Source of the DNA: Hydrangea macrophylla
Lineage: Eukaryota > Streptophyta > Magnoliopsida > Cornales > Hydrangeaceae
DNA: 64,000 nucleotides
Assembly: GCA_033977485.1 (NCBI GenBank)
Contig: CM066988.1
Span: 140,499,359 to 140,563,358, forward strand
Reading direction: 5' to 3'
How positions within the stretch are numbered: the first letter of the stretch is position 1; each line of letters opens with the position of its first letter. Below, in pieces: positions 1 to 12,092 of this stretch. Under the pieces are notes generated by a model that was not told the origin of the DNA, ran no database searches, and saw nothing but the letters and a program-made list of their open reading frames with translations. A program made the position numbers and the translations under genes.

Positions 1-210
1 GCAAAAATCGGGTGTCTATAACTGATCTGACATGCTTTTGAAACCATGCTAGTGGGTATTCAAATTGACGATAACTTGATTTGACATTTGATTTGACCTC
101 CGAATATTTTGATTAGGACTCCTGCTTTTCTTCTTCAATTTGTGAGCCCGATGGGCTCCCCCAGCGACAGTTGTTTCTTTTTTTTGGCAGGTCAAAATGG
201 GGTGTCTACA
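1..210 (-). mobile_element. LTR terminus fragment inserted in the gypsy integrase
   Basis: The segment ends at 210 in GGGGTGTCTACA, immediately before sequence reading as integrase (DYFTKWVEA). The reverse complement, TGTAGACACCCC, resembles the TG-start of plant gypsy LTRs, so this looks like one end of a minus-oriented LTR inserted in the integrase. A near copy of the terminus (CGGGTGTCTATA) lies at 9-20. No other coding signal is seen. Target duplication cannot be tested because the left side is outside the window. Confidence 0.4.
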
Positions 211-1035
211 CCGATTACTTCACAAAATGGGTAGAAGCGGTTCCAGCAAAGTCAGTAAATCAAGCCTACGTAATCAAGTTTATTTACGAGCATATAATTC
301 ACTGATTTGGGCTTTTGGAAACAATCACCGCAGATCAAGGATCGGTCTTTACTGGAGACGAAGTCAAGGCGTTTGTTGAGAATCGAGGCATTAAAATCCT
401 TAATTCTACTCCATGTTTCGCCCAAGGAAATGGACAGGTCGAGTCCTCGAACAAGACGATCAAAGGGATTGTAGAAAAGATGGTAGAAGGCAACCCTAGG
501 GTATGGCATGATTTATTGTCTGAAGCATTGTGGGCATATCGAACTTCTAAAAGATTGGCCACAAAAATTACCCCTTTTATGTTAATTTACTGTCATGACA
601 CAATGCTGCCTATGGAGGTCACTGTCTGATCAACAAGATGAGCGTTCCAACTCGGTCTTGAATCCGCGGAGTATACCGAGACAATGTTGGCCGAATTAGA
701 AGAGCTCGATGACATTTGGCTTAAAGCTTTAGATTGCATAAAGGCTCAGAAGAATAGGGTATAACTCGAGTCTACAATAAAAGGGTCAAGCACAAGTTCT
801 TTGGCGAGGAAGACCTAGTCTGGAAAGCTGTTTTGTCGCTAGGTAAAAAGGACAATCGATATGGAAAATGGTCCGCTAAGTAGGAAGGACCATATTAGGT
901 AACAACAGTCATTCCAGGAGGAGCTTATCGGTTAATGGATTTGGATGGTGAGATGCATACAAGACCGATAAATGGAAAATATTTAAAGCAATGTATGCCA
1001 TCTCTGTGGGAAACAGCAAGAGTAGATGGGCAATG
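211..1035 (+). pseudogene. Ty3/gypsy integrase remnant
   Basis: The reading frame opens with DYFTKWVEA and continues through TADQGSVFTG, CFAQGNGQVESSNKTI and LLSEALWAYRTSKR, the catalytic-core signatures of gypsy integrase (second Asp in ADQG, Glu in GQVESSNK). After about 628 the frame breaks repeatedly. C-terminal integrase text is still readable in pieces, for example GGAYRLMDLDG and TRPINGKYLKQ near 920-990. The N-terminal zinc-binding HHCC region is absent because an LTR end sits directly upstream. Stops around 290 and after 628, plus frame changes, make it non-functional. The family call is secure; the Tat lineage is inferred from the antisense gene downstream. Confidence 0.8.
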
Positions 1036-1132
1036 ATATTCAAAAAATTTCATTAATTTTCCGAGAATTGTATAAGGTGGCCATTGTATGAACAAACGGC
1101 CGGAAAAAAAAATATATGTACATCCACACTAA

Positions 1133-1729
1133 TCATTTCTTAGCAAATTTAAGCTTTAGCTCCTCCCAAGCCTGGTCCAAGTACTCCAACTCCCTTTTAA
1201 CATTAGCCTTATCGGCTTCCCACCTACTCGCAGCAGCTGCAGTTCCAGTCAAAGCCTCTACATGTCCCTGTGCGGCTCGACCAACTTCAAGGATAGCTTT
1301 TTCAAAGAGAGCCAGGCCAACATTAGTATTGTCTAGATTGGTCTGAATTCTGGCTAACTTGGACTCAATCCTAGCCTTCTCCTGCAGAAGGCGCCCCTTC
1401 ATGACCTTAGAAGCCTCATATTGCTTCTTGCAAGCTCCCAGACTGTTAACTCGGGCTTTGCACTCCCTGGACTTTTCTTCAATCTCGGACATAAGCTTGG
1501 TGGCAGCCCAATGTCTTTTCAAATAGTCTGGCAGCCTCACTTGCAGATCTCTTAGGTGGACCTTCATTTCTTCAGTTATGTCTAGGCATGAAAGCAGAAG
1601 GCCCATGGCCGTATGGAACTCCTTAAAGTCTGGGAGTTGAGAGAGTTTACGTCGGACCGTAGTCCTAAACCACTCCTCGGCCCTTTGATATTCAGTAGGA
1701 GAAGGAGCCGCACTGGCTTGAGCCACCAT
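1133..1729 (-). CDS. Coiled-coil C-terminal exon or ORF of the antisense PMD gene
   Basis: An open frame of 198 codons, the longest intact piece of the antisense gene. It begins with MVAQASAAPSPTEYQRAEEW and is then mostly charged heptad-like helix (SEIEEKSRECKARVNSLG, LLQEKARIESKLARIQT, WEADKANVKRELEYLDQAWE), predicted here to form a long coiled coil, ending KLKFAKK. Proline- and serine-rich pieces of the same strand lie just upstream, with spacing that suggests introns. It may be the tail of the PMD protein or a separate partner. There is no obvious enzymatic motif. Whether it is translated is unknown. Confidence 0.45.
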   Translation of the reverse strand: MVAQASAAPSPTEYQRAEEWFRTTVRRKLSQLPDFKEFHTAMGLLLSCLDITEEMKVHLRDLQVRLPDYLKRHWAATKLMSEIEEKSRECKARVNSLGACKKQYEASKVMKGRLLQEKARIESKLARIQTNLDNTNVGLALFEKAILEVGRAAQGHVEALTGTAAAASRWEADKANVKRELEYLDQAWEELKLKFAKK

Positions 1730-4700
1730 AGGTTCGGTTTGAAGGAGTTCCTCAAGGTTCAGAAGAACTAAGAAAGCCTAGATGGACGAGACCGAGCTGA
1801 AGTTAGGAATGGGAAGAGAGTTGGAAACCTACAAATGGAAGACAATAAACATAAAGATAATGAAAAAAGCACTGGGAGGATATTAAAGAAAGAAGCCATG
1901 CTACCTGAACAAAAGGAGAACTGGTAGAAGAAACGGTCGGTGGTGGTGGTGGAACAGTGTGTTCTTGTACAGGTACCAGAGGGGAGGCCGATGTCTCAGT
2001 ATGAGAGCAACCGATAGATGGAGGCTCTTTGGTGACATCTTTCTCGACCAATACCTCCGCATCAAGAGGAGTCTCAGAGTCACCGAGGTCGATGGGATCA
2101 TGGTGATCTGATCCTAGGGGCCTCTCATCCCCAGTAGTCTCCGATGTATCACCAGTGGCTGTACTGTCGGTGTTGGAGGTCAATACGTTGCTTATACCCC
2201 ATAATACGGCCTACCTGGCCTCATCAAGTCCTCTTAGCCATTGTAGCTCGGCCATCAATTGCTCGTAGGTCATTGGAGGGGCGACCTCGGCACGAGTTAT
2301 TTGTGAGGCAGCTGAGACATGGGAATGGAGAGGTGACGTTGGAGGAGGTGGCATCTTAGCCCAAAAAACTAGGGGATTCACCGGAGCTTGCCCTGTCTTC
2401 TTGGAAGCAAGGCCACTGGCCCCCAAAGATCAAACAAAAGATGCATTTATGGATAAGGAGAAACGAAAGCATAGGAGATGACCTGTACCTTGCCCGATTT
2501 GAGGGTAGCCATAGTCATGTTTCGGCGTTGACGAGTAGATAGAGGGACATCTTTGTCCGACTCTATATCAGTCACACCGAGAGGATTTTCTCTTGGAAGG
2601 GTTTCTGAACATGATTGGAAACAAAAATCAGTTAGAGAATTGAGAAGTATATAGACACATAAAGAAGAAAATACCTAAAACTGGTTCTCCAGTTTCTATA
2701 ACCCGGATGGTCAATGAGTGATCGACCATTATTAAATCATGCAGCCCGGTATAAGTGACTCTCTCCCAAGGTTCCGTCGTTGAGGACTCTTGCTTCTTCG
2801 CTATCGGAATGGCTATGGCAAAATCGGCCTCGGGTAGTGGAGGAGTCCGACACTCAAAAGGCTTGAGGAACTATTTGTAAGGGATCACAGATGAATAATC
2901 AGCCGTTTGTAGGTACTTTTTGTATGCCTTTACTGTTTTCTCCTTGTGTTCCTGTTCAAGCGCTCTCAAATGCCACCTCATATTGGACCGCATGATCTAG
3001 GGCACTCTGGGATCGAATTTGAATTTAAAAAACTTCTCAAAGGCAACAACGACTTGATAGGCGATTTTACCTTTGCATATTGGGGCTTTTCTCTTCTGAC
3101 TTGCAGCCTGAACCAAAGAAGGGTTAGTGGATCGAGAAGATTTCTCGGAGACAGGAGGAGAAACACAATTTAAATTTCATTACAAGTAGTTGTATTCTCA
3201 TTGTCACATCTGTTGGGTTATATATTTTGATAATAGAACACTTGATGGAAGTAAGAATTATTCATCCTCTCAGAATTATCTTAGTTTATTTGTTAGTTGT
3301 ACCATAGCATAAAAAGGTAAGTACAGAAAAAACGGGTTCAAATCTGAAGGCCGAAATGATTTTGGACCACCAAGCGTCAAACTCGGTGGATGTTGAAGGA
3401 AGCTCTTGAAATGGAAAGAATTCCAGGCATGCTCGAGCAGCCCTGTTATTAGATTCACATTTATCAATCTTGGCCGGATCAGAAAAGAGAGATCGTCCGG
3501 CCATGGATCGGTTAAAAGTCTGAAAAGGGGGAATATGGATTAGTTCTCGAAGCCAAAATTGTCGGGCTAAGGCCGGAGCATTGTAATACTCCACTCCACA
3601 CTTGTTATTGTGTTGAGGGATAACGGGGCTGTATAAGAGATCTCGGCCAACTAAGAAGCTGGCCCAGATAGCTTCGTGTTCATCCCACTCGGCCTCAGGA
3701 GCTTGGCCAGGATTATGAAGAAGCCAGCTCGGGTATCGAAACCGAGGGTGAAAAGGAAGGAATTAATTGTTGGGGCAATCGGTTACCCATATGTTCATAA
3801 AAGAAAGAAAATAGATGATAAAAAGAAAGACCCTTTGGGCCGAAGCCAGCAAAATGGAATGCAATAGCAGAAGAATGTTCTGGGAGAGTGGTGGGATCAA
3901 AATTATCGACCAGGCTTTTTTTAGGAAAATAAGATTGAAGCCAGCACTGGAGGAGCCAGAGGGCTCCTCCTGAAGTTTTAAAATTCGAGAAAATGAGTTC
4001 AAGAATGCCACGATAAAGATGGGAGAGGACAAGAGGAGCAAGATCGAGTTTTCGGCCCGAGGCCAATGCCAGGGCGATGTAGTGGTACTCTTTTGTAATA
4101 CCATAAGAGGCCGAGCAAAAAACAAAACAGTTAAGCCAGTAGATCAAGAAGGCAATGTGCTCTTGGTCTGTGACCTCCCCTTATCCCATGCTGGCCGAGA
4201 TAAACTAACTGAAGGCAATGATAAACCTAGACCCCTTACCCTTATCGGCCTTAGGGTGTTCAAATTCTAGGGGAGAAGAGAGGTTGGGTGATTTCTTCAC
4301 CATGGGCAGGCAGACCGGTGAGAAACAGACGTCCTGAATAGTTGGGCTCATAGGGCCGCAACAGAAGAAGAAGGCATTGGCCGAGGTCGACCAGGAAAAG
4401 AGAGAAGAAAAGAAGAGAGGTTTGTCGAGGAAGAACATTTCTCAGCTAAGCATAATGGCATCATATATGTCAAGGGCCCTCCATAGGTCCTTCTGTACCT
4501 CGACCACTCGGTCTACCCAAGAGATCCAGTTAGCAGATAGGAGGGGCCAATTTTTTAAAGGATTTGAAGGGACATATTGTTGTCCCCAATCAAAGGATGA
4601 TAATTGGTAGAGCAGCTCATTTTCTTCAACCACAAAAGGAAAATATGGGTCTAGAGACGAAGGGGGAAACGAATTAAAAGCAGGACCAAGTCCTGTTGAA

Positions 4701-4879
4701 GAACTAGAGGATGAAGAAATTAATACATGGGGGTTTATTAGCCCAGGAATGGCTTCAAGGGCTTGTTTAACAACGGTAGCATTGGTGGTTTTGGTCGCCG
4801 GTACAGTATCGGTGGCGGCAGGAGAAGAAGACGTTGCACCGGCGGTTTGAGAAGCACTGTTTGCAGAAGAAGAAGCCAT
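1133..4879 (-). pseudogene. Antisense plant-mobile-domain (PMD) gene of the retrotransposon, decayed
   Basis: The gene reads against the element. A start at 4879 gives MASSSANSASQT, a Ser/Ala/Thr-rich leader, then WISWVDRVVEVQKDLW, DKPLFFSSLFSWSTSANAFF, GPMSPTIQDVCF, LALASGRKLDLAPLVLSHLY and CWLQSYFP. These motifs fit the aminotransferase-like plant mobile domain (the MAIN/MAIL1 relatives found in gypsy elements). From 4879 to about 3713 one frame is kept but holds stops at 4442, 4205 and about 4181. A frameshift then leads to a second PMD piece at 3286-3594 ending near EFDAWWSKI. Further pieces at 2180-2960 are Pro/Ser/Thr-rich and look like separate exons. The last part is a coiled coil (1133-1729). 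Family function in DNA or chromatin binding is inferred, and this copy cannot make a full protein. Confidence 0.7.
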
Positions 4880-5148
4880 GGAAGATTTGTTAATGGAAGA
4901 CAGAGAATTTTCCAGGAAAGAGCAAAAGAAAGTGGAAAGTAACAAGAAAATGTGGCTTATATAGGCCAAGGAAAGAAGGGTCATCATGACTTAGGAACGG
5001 ATTCCCAAGAGGCACATCTCGATTCTTGAAACGAGGCAGGATGAACCTCTAGGGTAGGGACACGTGGAGCTGTAGACCGTCATTTGCAGTACTAGCAATA
5101 AATTTGAATTTCAAACGTCTCATCAAACTGATGCACAATGTTTGACAA

Positions 5149-5164
5149 GACGTTTGGGGGGCAT
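5149..5164 (+). promoter_or_regulatory. Polypurine tract of the Tat-like element
   Basis: GACGTTTGGGGGGCAT immediately precedes the LTR start TGTTTACACCC. A run of six G directly upstream of TG is the expected plus-strand primer for gypsy reverse transcription. Confidence 0.6.
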
Positions 5165-6510
5165 TGTTTACACCCTAATTTGGGATTTCCCAGGGCACAT
5201 GACAGTCACGTGGCCTAGTGACGTCCTCACAGAAGCGGGCTGGAAGATGAACAAGGAATAAGGCTGAGCACGGAGAACAGACCGATACTCGTGTCACATT
5301 CCTGGGGGATAATACACCCAATTCATATATATCGATATGAAGACCGAGGGCGGGATGATATTGGTTTCGCTAAGAGGTACCTCGGCCTCAACAATCAAGA
5401 CCAAGGTTGCAAAGTAGGAGCAGTAATAGCCGTAATATCGGTCAATTGAGGCCGATGAACACCCGTAAGGGTTCTGCGGTAGCAAGACCGAAGGATGATG
5501 ATCAATAAAGCAGGAAAGCCAGAAAATGTAATATCGGGCTTGGAGAATGATGAACAAAGAACCCTTGGGATGGTTGAGAGTCAAATGGAGACATCGGTCA
5601 CCGAGACCGATGGACGCTAGGGGACTTCTTGTGAAGAATAAGACCGAGATCTATCAGCCAACGAGGGTCAAACTGCTCGAAGAAGGATGTAGTCGGTCAA
5701 CGAGGGTAAATTCGCAAGGCCTTTTAGGCAGTTTAAAATGGATAAAAACATGTGCATAGGTTATGTTGAGCTGGAAAGAAGGCGGTTACATAAAAGGATA
5801 ACGTGGCAGAAATGAGATCACAAAACAGATCATAGAGGTTAATCGTGGGGCAAAGAGTGGGTGCAATAACTGATCCATGCCTAGAAATTAGAAGCCACCA
5901 CCCACTAACCCCACTAGCATTAACGGTTTCTTACTCAAGTCTATAAATGGGGCAGGATGTGCAACGTTTGAAGGGGCTAACACACACGCCACTTCTGCTC
6001 TGGCAGACTTTGTTTTATTTTCCTCAAGCATTTCTACCATTATCCTTGAGTAATTGCGAGTGTTTCCATTCTCTTGTGGAGTGCTTGTAAACAGTTATTA
6101 GAATTCTATTAATGAAGATGATGATGTTCATGGAGGTATTTTTGATTTCAATGTTTATTTGTTTTTTTTTTAGTTTCCATTTGTAATTACTTGCTTGCAT
6201 CAGAGTAAAGTAAAAGCTCATTTTGCTGTTTTAGAGCACTTTTAATAACAGCCGCCTGAATTAGAAGTTAGATTAGGTTTTCACGATCCTTTGCGAGTCC
6301 AAGTGGACTGTGGCACGCCCAACCACACTACTACAAAAATTTATTGCAAACACAATCAACAATAATTGAAGGGCTGTTCTTAGACGAATTGTTCGAGTAA
6401 AAAAAAGGTGTAGTTCTAACCGCAAAGAAGGATCTTGGATAATTTGATTAATTATTTAAATCACGTAAGTATCCTCAATTCCGAGTTCGCATTCGTTAAT
6501 TTTTCTAACA
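5165..6510 (+). mobile_element. 3' LTR of the Tat-like gypsy element
   Basis: It starts TGTTTACACCCTAATTTGGG right after the polypurine tract. A TATA box (TATAAAT, 5942-5948) lies at about position 780, followed by a likely transcript start near 5970. The right end is placed at TTTTTCTAACA (6510) from the TG...CA rule; it could be a few bases off because the partner LTR is not in the window. Confidence 0.6.
5942..5948 (+). promoter_or_regulatory. TATA box of the 3' LTR
   Basis: TATAAAT is followed by a GC-richer leader. The position inside the LTR agrees with a U3/R boundary. Confidence 0.5.
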
Positions 6511-6729
6511 TATTGTAACAAAAAAAATTGCAAGATTTATACATATATATACACAGAGATCTATGTAATCACTTATATACACACATAAACATCTATGTAA
6601 ATCTTTACACATCTGCATATATCACAATTATATATATATATATACATGTATATATGTATATTAAACAGATCTGTTTGTACGTATATAGACCTATGTAGAT
6701 CTGATTTTTGCAAATTTGTGCACATATAT

Positions 6730-6773
<44 letters not shown>

Positions 6774-7136
6774 GCTAGAGTTTGTGGTGGGATTGAAAAA
6801 AAATGTGGGAAAGAAGTAAGGATTGACTGATCACCTTCTTTTTTTGGACAGTAGATGAAGATGTCGTGGTCCATTTGGTTAGAGTTTGTGTAGAAAGAGT
6901 AAATGGTTGAGCGCATTTTGATATTTTCAATCTTGTTAATGGCTTATTTAGATTTAAGTTAAAAGTTGATGCTTTTCTAATTGATGAACTTGAATCAGAC
7001 TTCTCTTCAATTTAGAAAAAGTACATGATTGACTTTTAAATTGTCAACATATTATTGACTGATTTTTAATAATCCCATTTTTAAACTTCTCTTTATGACT
7101 AATGAGTGATGAGCTAAATATGTAGATAGCAAGTCC
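6511..7136. other. Intergenic, AG microsatellite
   Basis: No gene is seen. An uninterrupted (AG)n tract of about 41 bp lies at 6732-6772, preceded by TA-rich sequence at 6540-6670. Confidence 0.8.
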
Positions 7137-7145
7137 AAAGTGAAC

Positions 7146-7314
7146 GAGAGCACTTTTGCTCACCCAAATTTGGTTCACCATTGTTCATCCATACATTTAT
7201 TGTGTGACATGTGTCCTCTTTCATTCTCATTTTGCCCTTGTATGAGACACATATCATACAGTGAAGACATGAGTGAACAATAGTAAACTAAATTTGGGTG
7301 AGCAAAATGTTCTC
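7146..7314. mobile_element. MITE, 169 bp, Mutator-like, TGCTCACCC family (copy 1)
   Basis: Inverted ends GAGAGCACTTTTGCTCACCC and GGGTGAGCAAAATGTTCTC are flanked by a perfect 9-bp duplication AAAGTGAAC (7137-7145 and 7315-7323). No coding capacity. A shorter relative is at 37516. Confidence 0.85.
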
Positions 7315-7323
7315 AAAGTGAAC

Positions 7324-7859
7324 TGGATCAAAACAAGAATTATAGAAAAGCTAATCCAATCTTTTACATAGTCACACTCACACTAGTTCATTGCATATGC
7401 CTTTTCCTAAAATTAGATGGTGACACTCATTTTGTGAGCGCAAATGGGTGTGTTTAGGGTAGTTATGTATTTAAAAAAAAAAAAAAAAAATTGATGGGAC
7501 ATTTTTAATACACTTATCAAATAATTTTAATTAGAAAACTAAAGGTTTTAAGGTAATTATTGGGTTAGGAAAACTTCTTTTGGTACCTCCCTTTCTTTTT
7601 TCTAGTTTCTATGTTAGTATAGATGACTGTTAACTCAATGGGGCCCAAGCCAATCCGCAACAAGAACGGGCTTGAACAACCTTTAAACGTAATATAGGAT
7701 GGGCCTAGTTTAAAACCCACAAGTCCAAATTGACTTAGGTGAGCATTTAGACAACCTTAATGAAACTGAGAACGGGTGGTCTAGCCCGATAACTGCAAGC
7801 CCAATTATTCGAATTGGCATGAAACAAAGGTATCAAGAAATCACCTGATCTCGATCACA
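7324..7859. other. Intergenic
   Basis: No gene is seen. It contains a poly-A tract at about 7472-7490. Confidence 0.7.
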
Positions 7860-7869
7860 TATCTATTAT

Positions 7870-8035
7870 GAGTAATATTTGGGGCACTAATAACTTTCAC
7901 TAACACTTACTAACACACTCTATCTCTCTCCTAGTGGTACTGCGGGGTCCACAGTGGACCCCGCAGTACCACTAGGAGAGAGATAGAGTGTGTTAGTAAG
8001 TGTTAGTAGAAGTTGTTAGTGCCCCTAGCATTGCC
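7870..8035. mobile_element. Hairpin MITE, 166 bp, Mutator-like (copy 1)
   Basis: Almost the whole element is one long palindrome. The arms run from about 7880 to the GGGGTCCAC/GTGGACCCC centre near 7950 and back to TTAGTGCCCC. Ends are GAGTAATATTTGGGGC and GCCCCTAGCATTGCC. A perfect 10-bp target duplication TATCTATTAT flanks it (7860-7869 and 8036-8045). Length, hairpin form and 9-10 bp duplication fit a Mutator-type MITE. Transcription would give a near-perfect double-stranded RNA. A second copy is at 48962. Confidence 0.9.
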
Positions 8036-8425
8036 TATCTATTATATAGGCTATGCTTAGTGATAGGGGTAACATGTGATTCGATCGCAAAAAAAAAAAT
8101 GTAGTATCAATTTCATAAATTTAGGCAAGGCAAAAACTGCTGCCAAAAGAGCCCATAAAGGCTTTACATGCGTATATAATACAACTTTGTTGGCACAACA
8201 CTATTGTTATGTTTTGTGAATACCATCACTTCAGAAATTAAAGTGCTCTCGAGTCTGGACCCAATTGTAGTGCGAATTGGGCTTTTAAGTCTTATTTGTT
8301 GGGTGCTTGATTGACTCTCCCACAACCCTTGAACCCACATTATGGGCCCATATAGTGTGTGCTAGATTTTAAGACTATAGTTCCTTCAACAAGCTGACTA
8401 CCAGAGAGTTGCAGCCACCGCCCAC

Positions 8426-8456
<31 letters not shown>

Positions 8457-8461
<5 letters not shown>

Positions 8462-8632
8462 CACTTCTAGTAAGGATGCCCTTATTTTATTAAGTTAAGG
8501 ACTTCTGTCTCTGCCGTTAGATCGAGTTATCATTAAGAGTACTGTTGTCATTTCATTTATTAAAGTGATGATTTAACGGCTGAAAACAGAAGTCCTTAAC
8601 CTAATAAAGTAAAAGTTACTAGAAGTGTTTTG
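8457..8632. mobile_element. MITE inserted in a (TA)n microsatellite
   Basis: Terminal inverted repeats of about 65 bp begin CAGAACACTTCTAGTAA and end TTACTAGAAGTGTTTTG; the inner parts share TTAAGGACTTCTGT and GCCGTTA. Both sides are TATATA sequence, so the exact duplication cannot be read. The preference for (TA)n resembles Micron-type MITEs of rice (family comparison only). Confidence 0.75.
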
Positions 8633-9179
8633 TATATATGAATATATCTATGAGAGACCAGAATCAACAGTAGAGATGCAATGGGGAAATATGACCTTTG
8701 ATATCTTCCTAGTCATTTAGAAATCTATAGAAAGGAGGCATGAGTTCTAATAACTTCCATTTTGAAAGTGGGTGGCAGTTTTATGGAGTTGAGGCAGTTT
8801 TCGGAAGTTTCAATTGGCAGTTTTCGAAAGTGCTTATAGTAATGTTGACATATTACTATTATCTACCCTTGCATTGATATTTAAATGGAGAATGTTTCAC
8901 GGTTATATTGCAAATATGAGTGATAGTTCTAAACTTTTTGGTACCCTTATCTTTGCCTTTACAGAATAGTATAGATATGCACAGATATATAGATTTTTCC
9001 ATTATATAAGGCCCTCTTTGATTACCATTTCATTTTTTTGTTTTTATTTTTTAGTTTTTGTATTAGAAATTTTTGTGTTCATTTAAAAATAAATAAATAA
9101 ATAAAAAATGCGCTTGGTAACTTTGTTTTGTTTTTTAAAAAGAGAGAACAAAAACAAAAAAATGTGTTTGGTAAATTAT

Positions 9180-10405
9180 ATTTTTGTGTTAAAATTTTAT
9201 AACTACTTAGTAAAATGACTATTTTGCCCTTAAAACTTCAAAATGACATGACTTGGTAAACAAAATTAGAATTTAATATCGTCAAAGTCTATAAGCTTAT
9301 ATTATTATAAAAACCATTTTAAAACCTAAAAATAAAAATACGTTGTAAAATGACCAAATTGCCCTTGTGGCTTACATATAAGAAGTTAACATTGTTAAAA
9401 TCTTCAAATAATACAGATTGATCTATCCCAATGTTTTTCGACGTTCTAGATCCAATGGTAGGGTCCATTTGACCTGAATATATTTGTAAAATGACTATTT
9501 TGCCCTTCAAATTTTAAAATGCCATAACTTGTTAAAAGTAAACTAGAATTGAGCGTCGTCAGAGCCTGTGAGCTCATATTTAAGATAAGAACATTTGGGG
9601 CCTAAAAAGTACATATATATGATAAAATGACCAAATTGCCCTTGTGACTTACATATAAGAAGTTAACATTATTAAAGTCTTCAAGTAATACAGAGTGACC
9701 TACCCTGAGGTTTTTTGGCGTTCTGGATCCAATGGTAGGGTTCACTTGGCCTGAATATATTTGTAAAATGACTATTTTGCCCTTAAAACTTTAAAATGCC
9801 ATAACTTGTTAAAATAAAATCAGAATTTAACGTCGTCAAAACCTATGAACTCATATTATTATGAAGAATATTTTGGAACCTAAAAAGTACATATATGGTA
9901 AAATGACCAAATTGCCCTTGTGACTTACATATAAGAAGTTAACATTGTTAAAGTCGTCAAATAATACGGAGTGACCTAACCTTAGGTTTTTTTAGGTTCT
10001 AGATCCAATGGTAGGGTCCATTTGGCCTGAATATATTTGTAAAATTACTATTTTGCCTTTCAAACTTCAAAATACCATAACGTATTAAGACTAAACTAGA
10101 ATTGAACGTCGTCAGAGCTTGTGAGCTCATATTAAGATGAACATTTGGGAACGTACAAGCATGTATATATATATATATATATATGGGGTAAAATGACCAA
10201 ATTACCCTTGGGGTTTACTTGTAATAAGTTAACATTGTTAAAGTATTAAAATAATGTGGGGGTGATTTACACAGTTACACTAAGGCTATTCGACATTCTA
10301 AATCCAATGGAGGGGTCTATTTGGCTTGAATACATAAGGGCAAAATGATTACTTTACTCTTAAAAATTCAAAATGTCATAACTTGTTAAGATTAAATCAA
10401 AATGC
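9180..10405 (-). repeat. Left arm: four tandem ~276-bp units
   Basis: The marker TGACCAAATTGCCCT recurs at about 9351, 9628, 9904 and 10194, giving periods of 277, 276 and 290 bp. Each unit also has a half-unit echo, AAATGACTATTTTGCCCTT, about 138 bp away. Units are roughly 80-90% alike by eye. A (TA)n insert at 10163-10184 explains the longer spacing. Confidence 0.85.
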
Positions 10406-12092
10406 CTAAAAAGTATATAGATCATAAAATGATTAATTCTGGTTAAATCTTAACAAGTTGTGAATTTTTAAATTTATAAGGGCAAAATAGTCATTTTACA
10501 AATATACCCCGCTAATAGATTCAGAACGTAGAAAAACATCGGGCTAGGTCACTCTGTATTATTTGAAGACTTTAACAATGTTAACTTCTTAGATTTAAGT
10601 CCCAAGGGCAATTTGGTCATTTAAAAATCTATATACTTTTTAGGTCACAAATGTTCTTCATCTTAAATATGAGCTCACAAGCTCTGACGGTGTTTAATTA
10701 TAGTTTAGTCTTAACAAGTTATGGCATTTTAAAGTTTGAAAGGCAAAATAGTCATTTTACAAATATATTCAGACCAAATGGACCTTACCATTGGATCCAG
10801 AATGTCGAAAAACCTCGGGGTAGGTCATTCCGTATTATTTGACGACTTTAACAATGTTAACTTCTTATATGTAAGCCCCAAGGGTAATTTGGTCATTTTA
10901 CGATCTATATACTTGTTAGGTTTCAAAATGTTCTTCATAATAATATGAGTTCACAGGCTTTGACGACGTTAAATTCTGATTTCATTTTATCAAGTTATGG
11001 CATTTTAAATTTTAAGGGCAAAATAGTCATTTTACAAATATATTCAGGCCAAATGGACCATACCATTAGATCCAGAACGTCGAAAAACCTCAGGGTAAAC
11101 CATTCTGTTTATTTGAAGACTTTAACAATGTTATCTTCGTATATGTAAATCTCAAGGGCAATTTGGTCATTTTACCATATATGTACTTTTTAGGTCCCAA
11201 ATATTCTTTATCTTAAATATGAGCTCACAGGCTTTGACGGCGTTCAATTTTAACTTAGTCTTAAGAAGCTATGGCATTTTGAAATTTGAAGGGCAAAATC
11301 GTCATTTTACAAATATATTCAAGTCAAATGGACCCTACCATTGGATCCAGAAAGTCGAAAAAATTAGGAGTAGGTCATTACGTATTAATTGAAGATTTTA
11401 ATATTGTTATCTTCTTATATGTAAGCTCCAAGGGCAATTTGGTCATTTTACAACATATATGCTTTTTAACTCTCCAAATTGTCTTAATATTAGAATGAGT
11501 TCATAGGCTCTGACGATGTTCAATTCTAGTTTAGTCTTAACTAGTTATGGCATTTTGAAGTATAAAGGGCAAAATAGTCATTTTACAATTAGATTCAGAC
11601 CAAATGGACCCACTATTAATGTAATACCCGCAAAATTTCTGCATTAATAAAATAGAGCCCCGCATTTTTGGTTCGTATTAATTTCTAGTGTGATAAATTC
11701 GTAATTCCAGAGACCCGAGCTTATACGTATACGTACTCGCTTACCTAAATTTCTCGGACTGTTAAATCGAACCCGGACTGGCGTGCACGCAAATCCGTAA
11801 AATCTATATCAATTAGACTGCATTGCACGTTAACCTATGCGACGGCTAACCCTACATTTTTGGAAATTTCAAGTACACATGGAATCTTACCTAAACTAAC
11901 TTATGTACTACCCACTCCCTATTACCCCCCGGATACCTCCTCTATCCAATCACACCCACACAAACCACCGGACTAAACCCCTCCACCACCCAAACGCCGG
12001 CCATTTCTTTTCCCAAAGATCCTATTCACATCAAAACCTCCCCTCAATCACCTCATGTCCTCTCCTCCCCCTTTAAACAGATGGTAAATCTG

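Larger units (their letters stand above)
211..6510 (+). mobile_element. Ty3/gypsy retrotransposon, Tat-like lineage, 3' portion
   Basis: Order on the plus strand is integrase remnant, an opposite-strand plant-mobile-domain gene, a G-rich polypurine tract and a 3' LTR. An extra antisense reading frame between pol and the 3' LTR is a known trait of some Tat-lineage elements. The 5' LTR, gag, protease and reverse transcriptase are outside the window or lost to the insertion ending at 210. Integrase and antisense gene both carry stops and frameshifts, so the copy is dead. Confidence 0.75.

Noticed and set aside
9319..11498. Recurrent 60-70 codon frames (MKGKIVILQIYS...) in the foldback arms
   Set aside because: They recur once per ~276-bp repeat unit in both arms and are by-products of the tandem repeat. 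No known domain, and frames are not linked between units.
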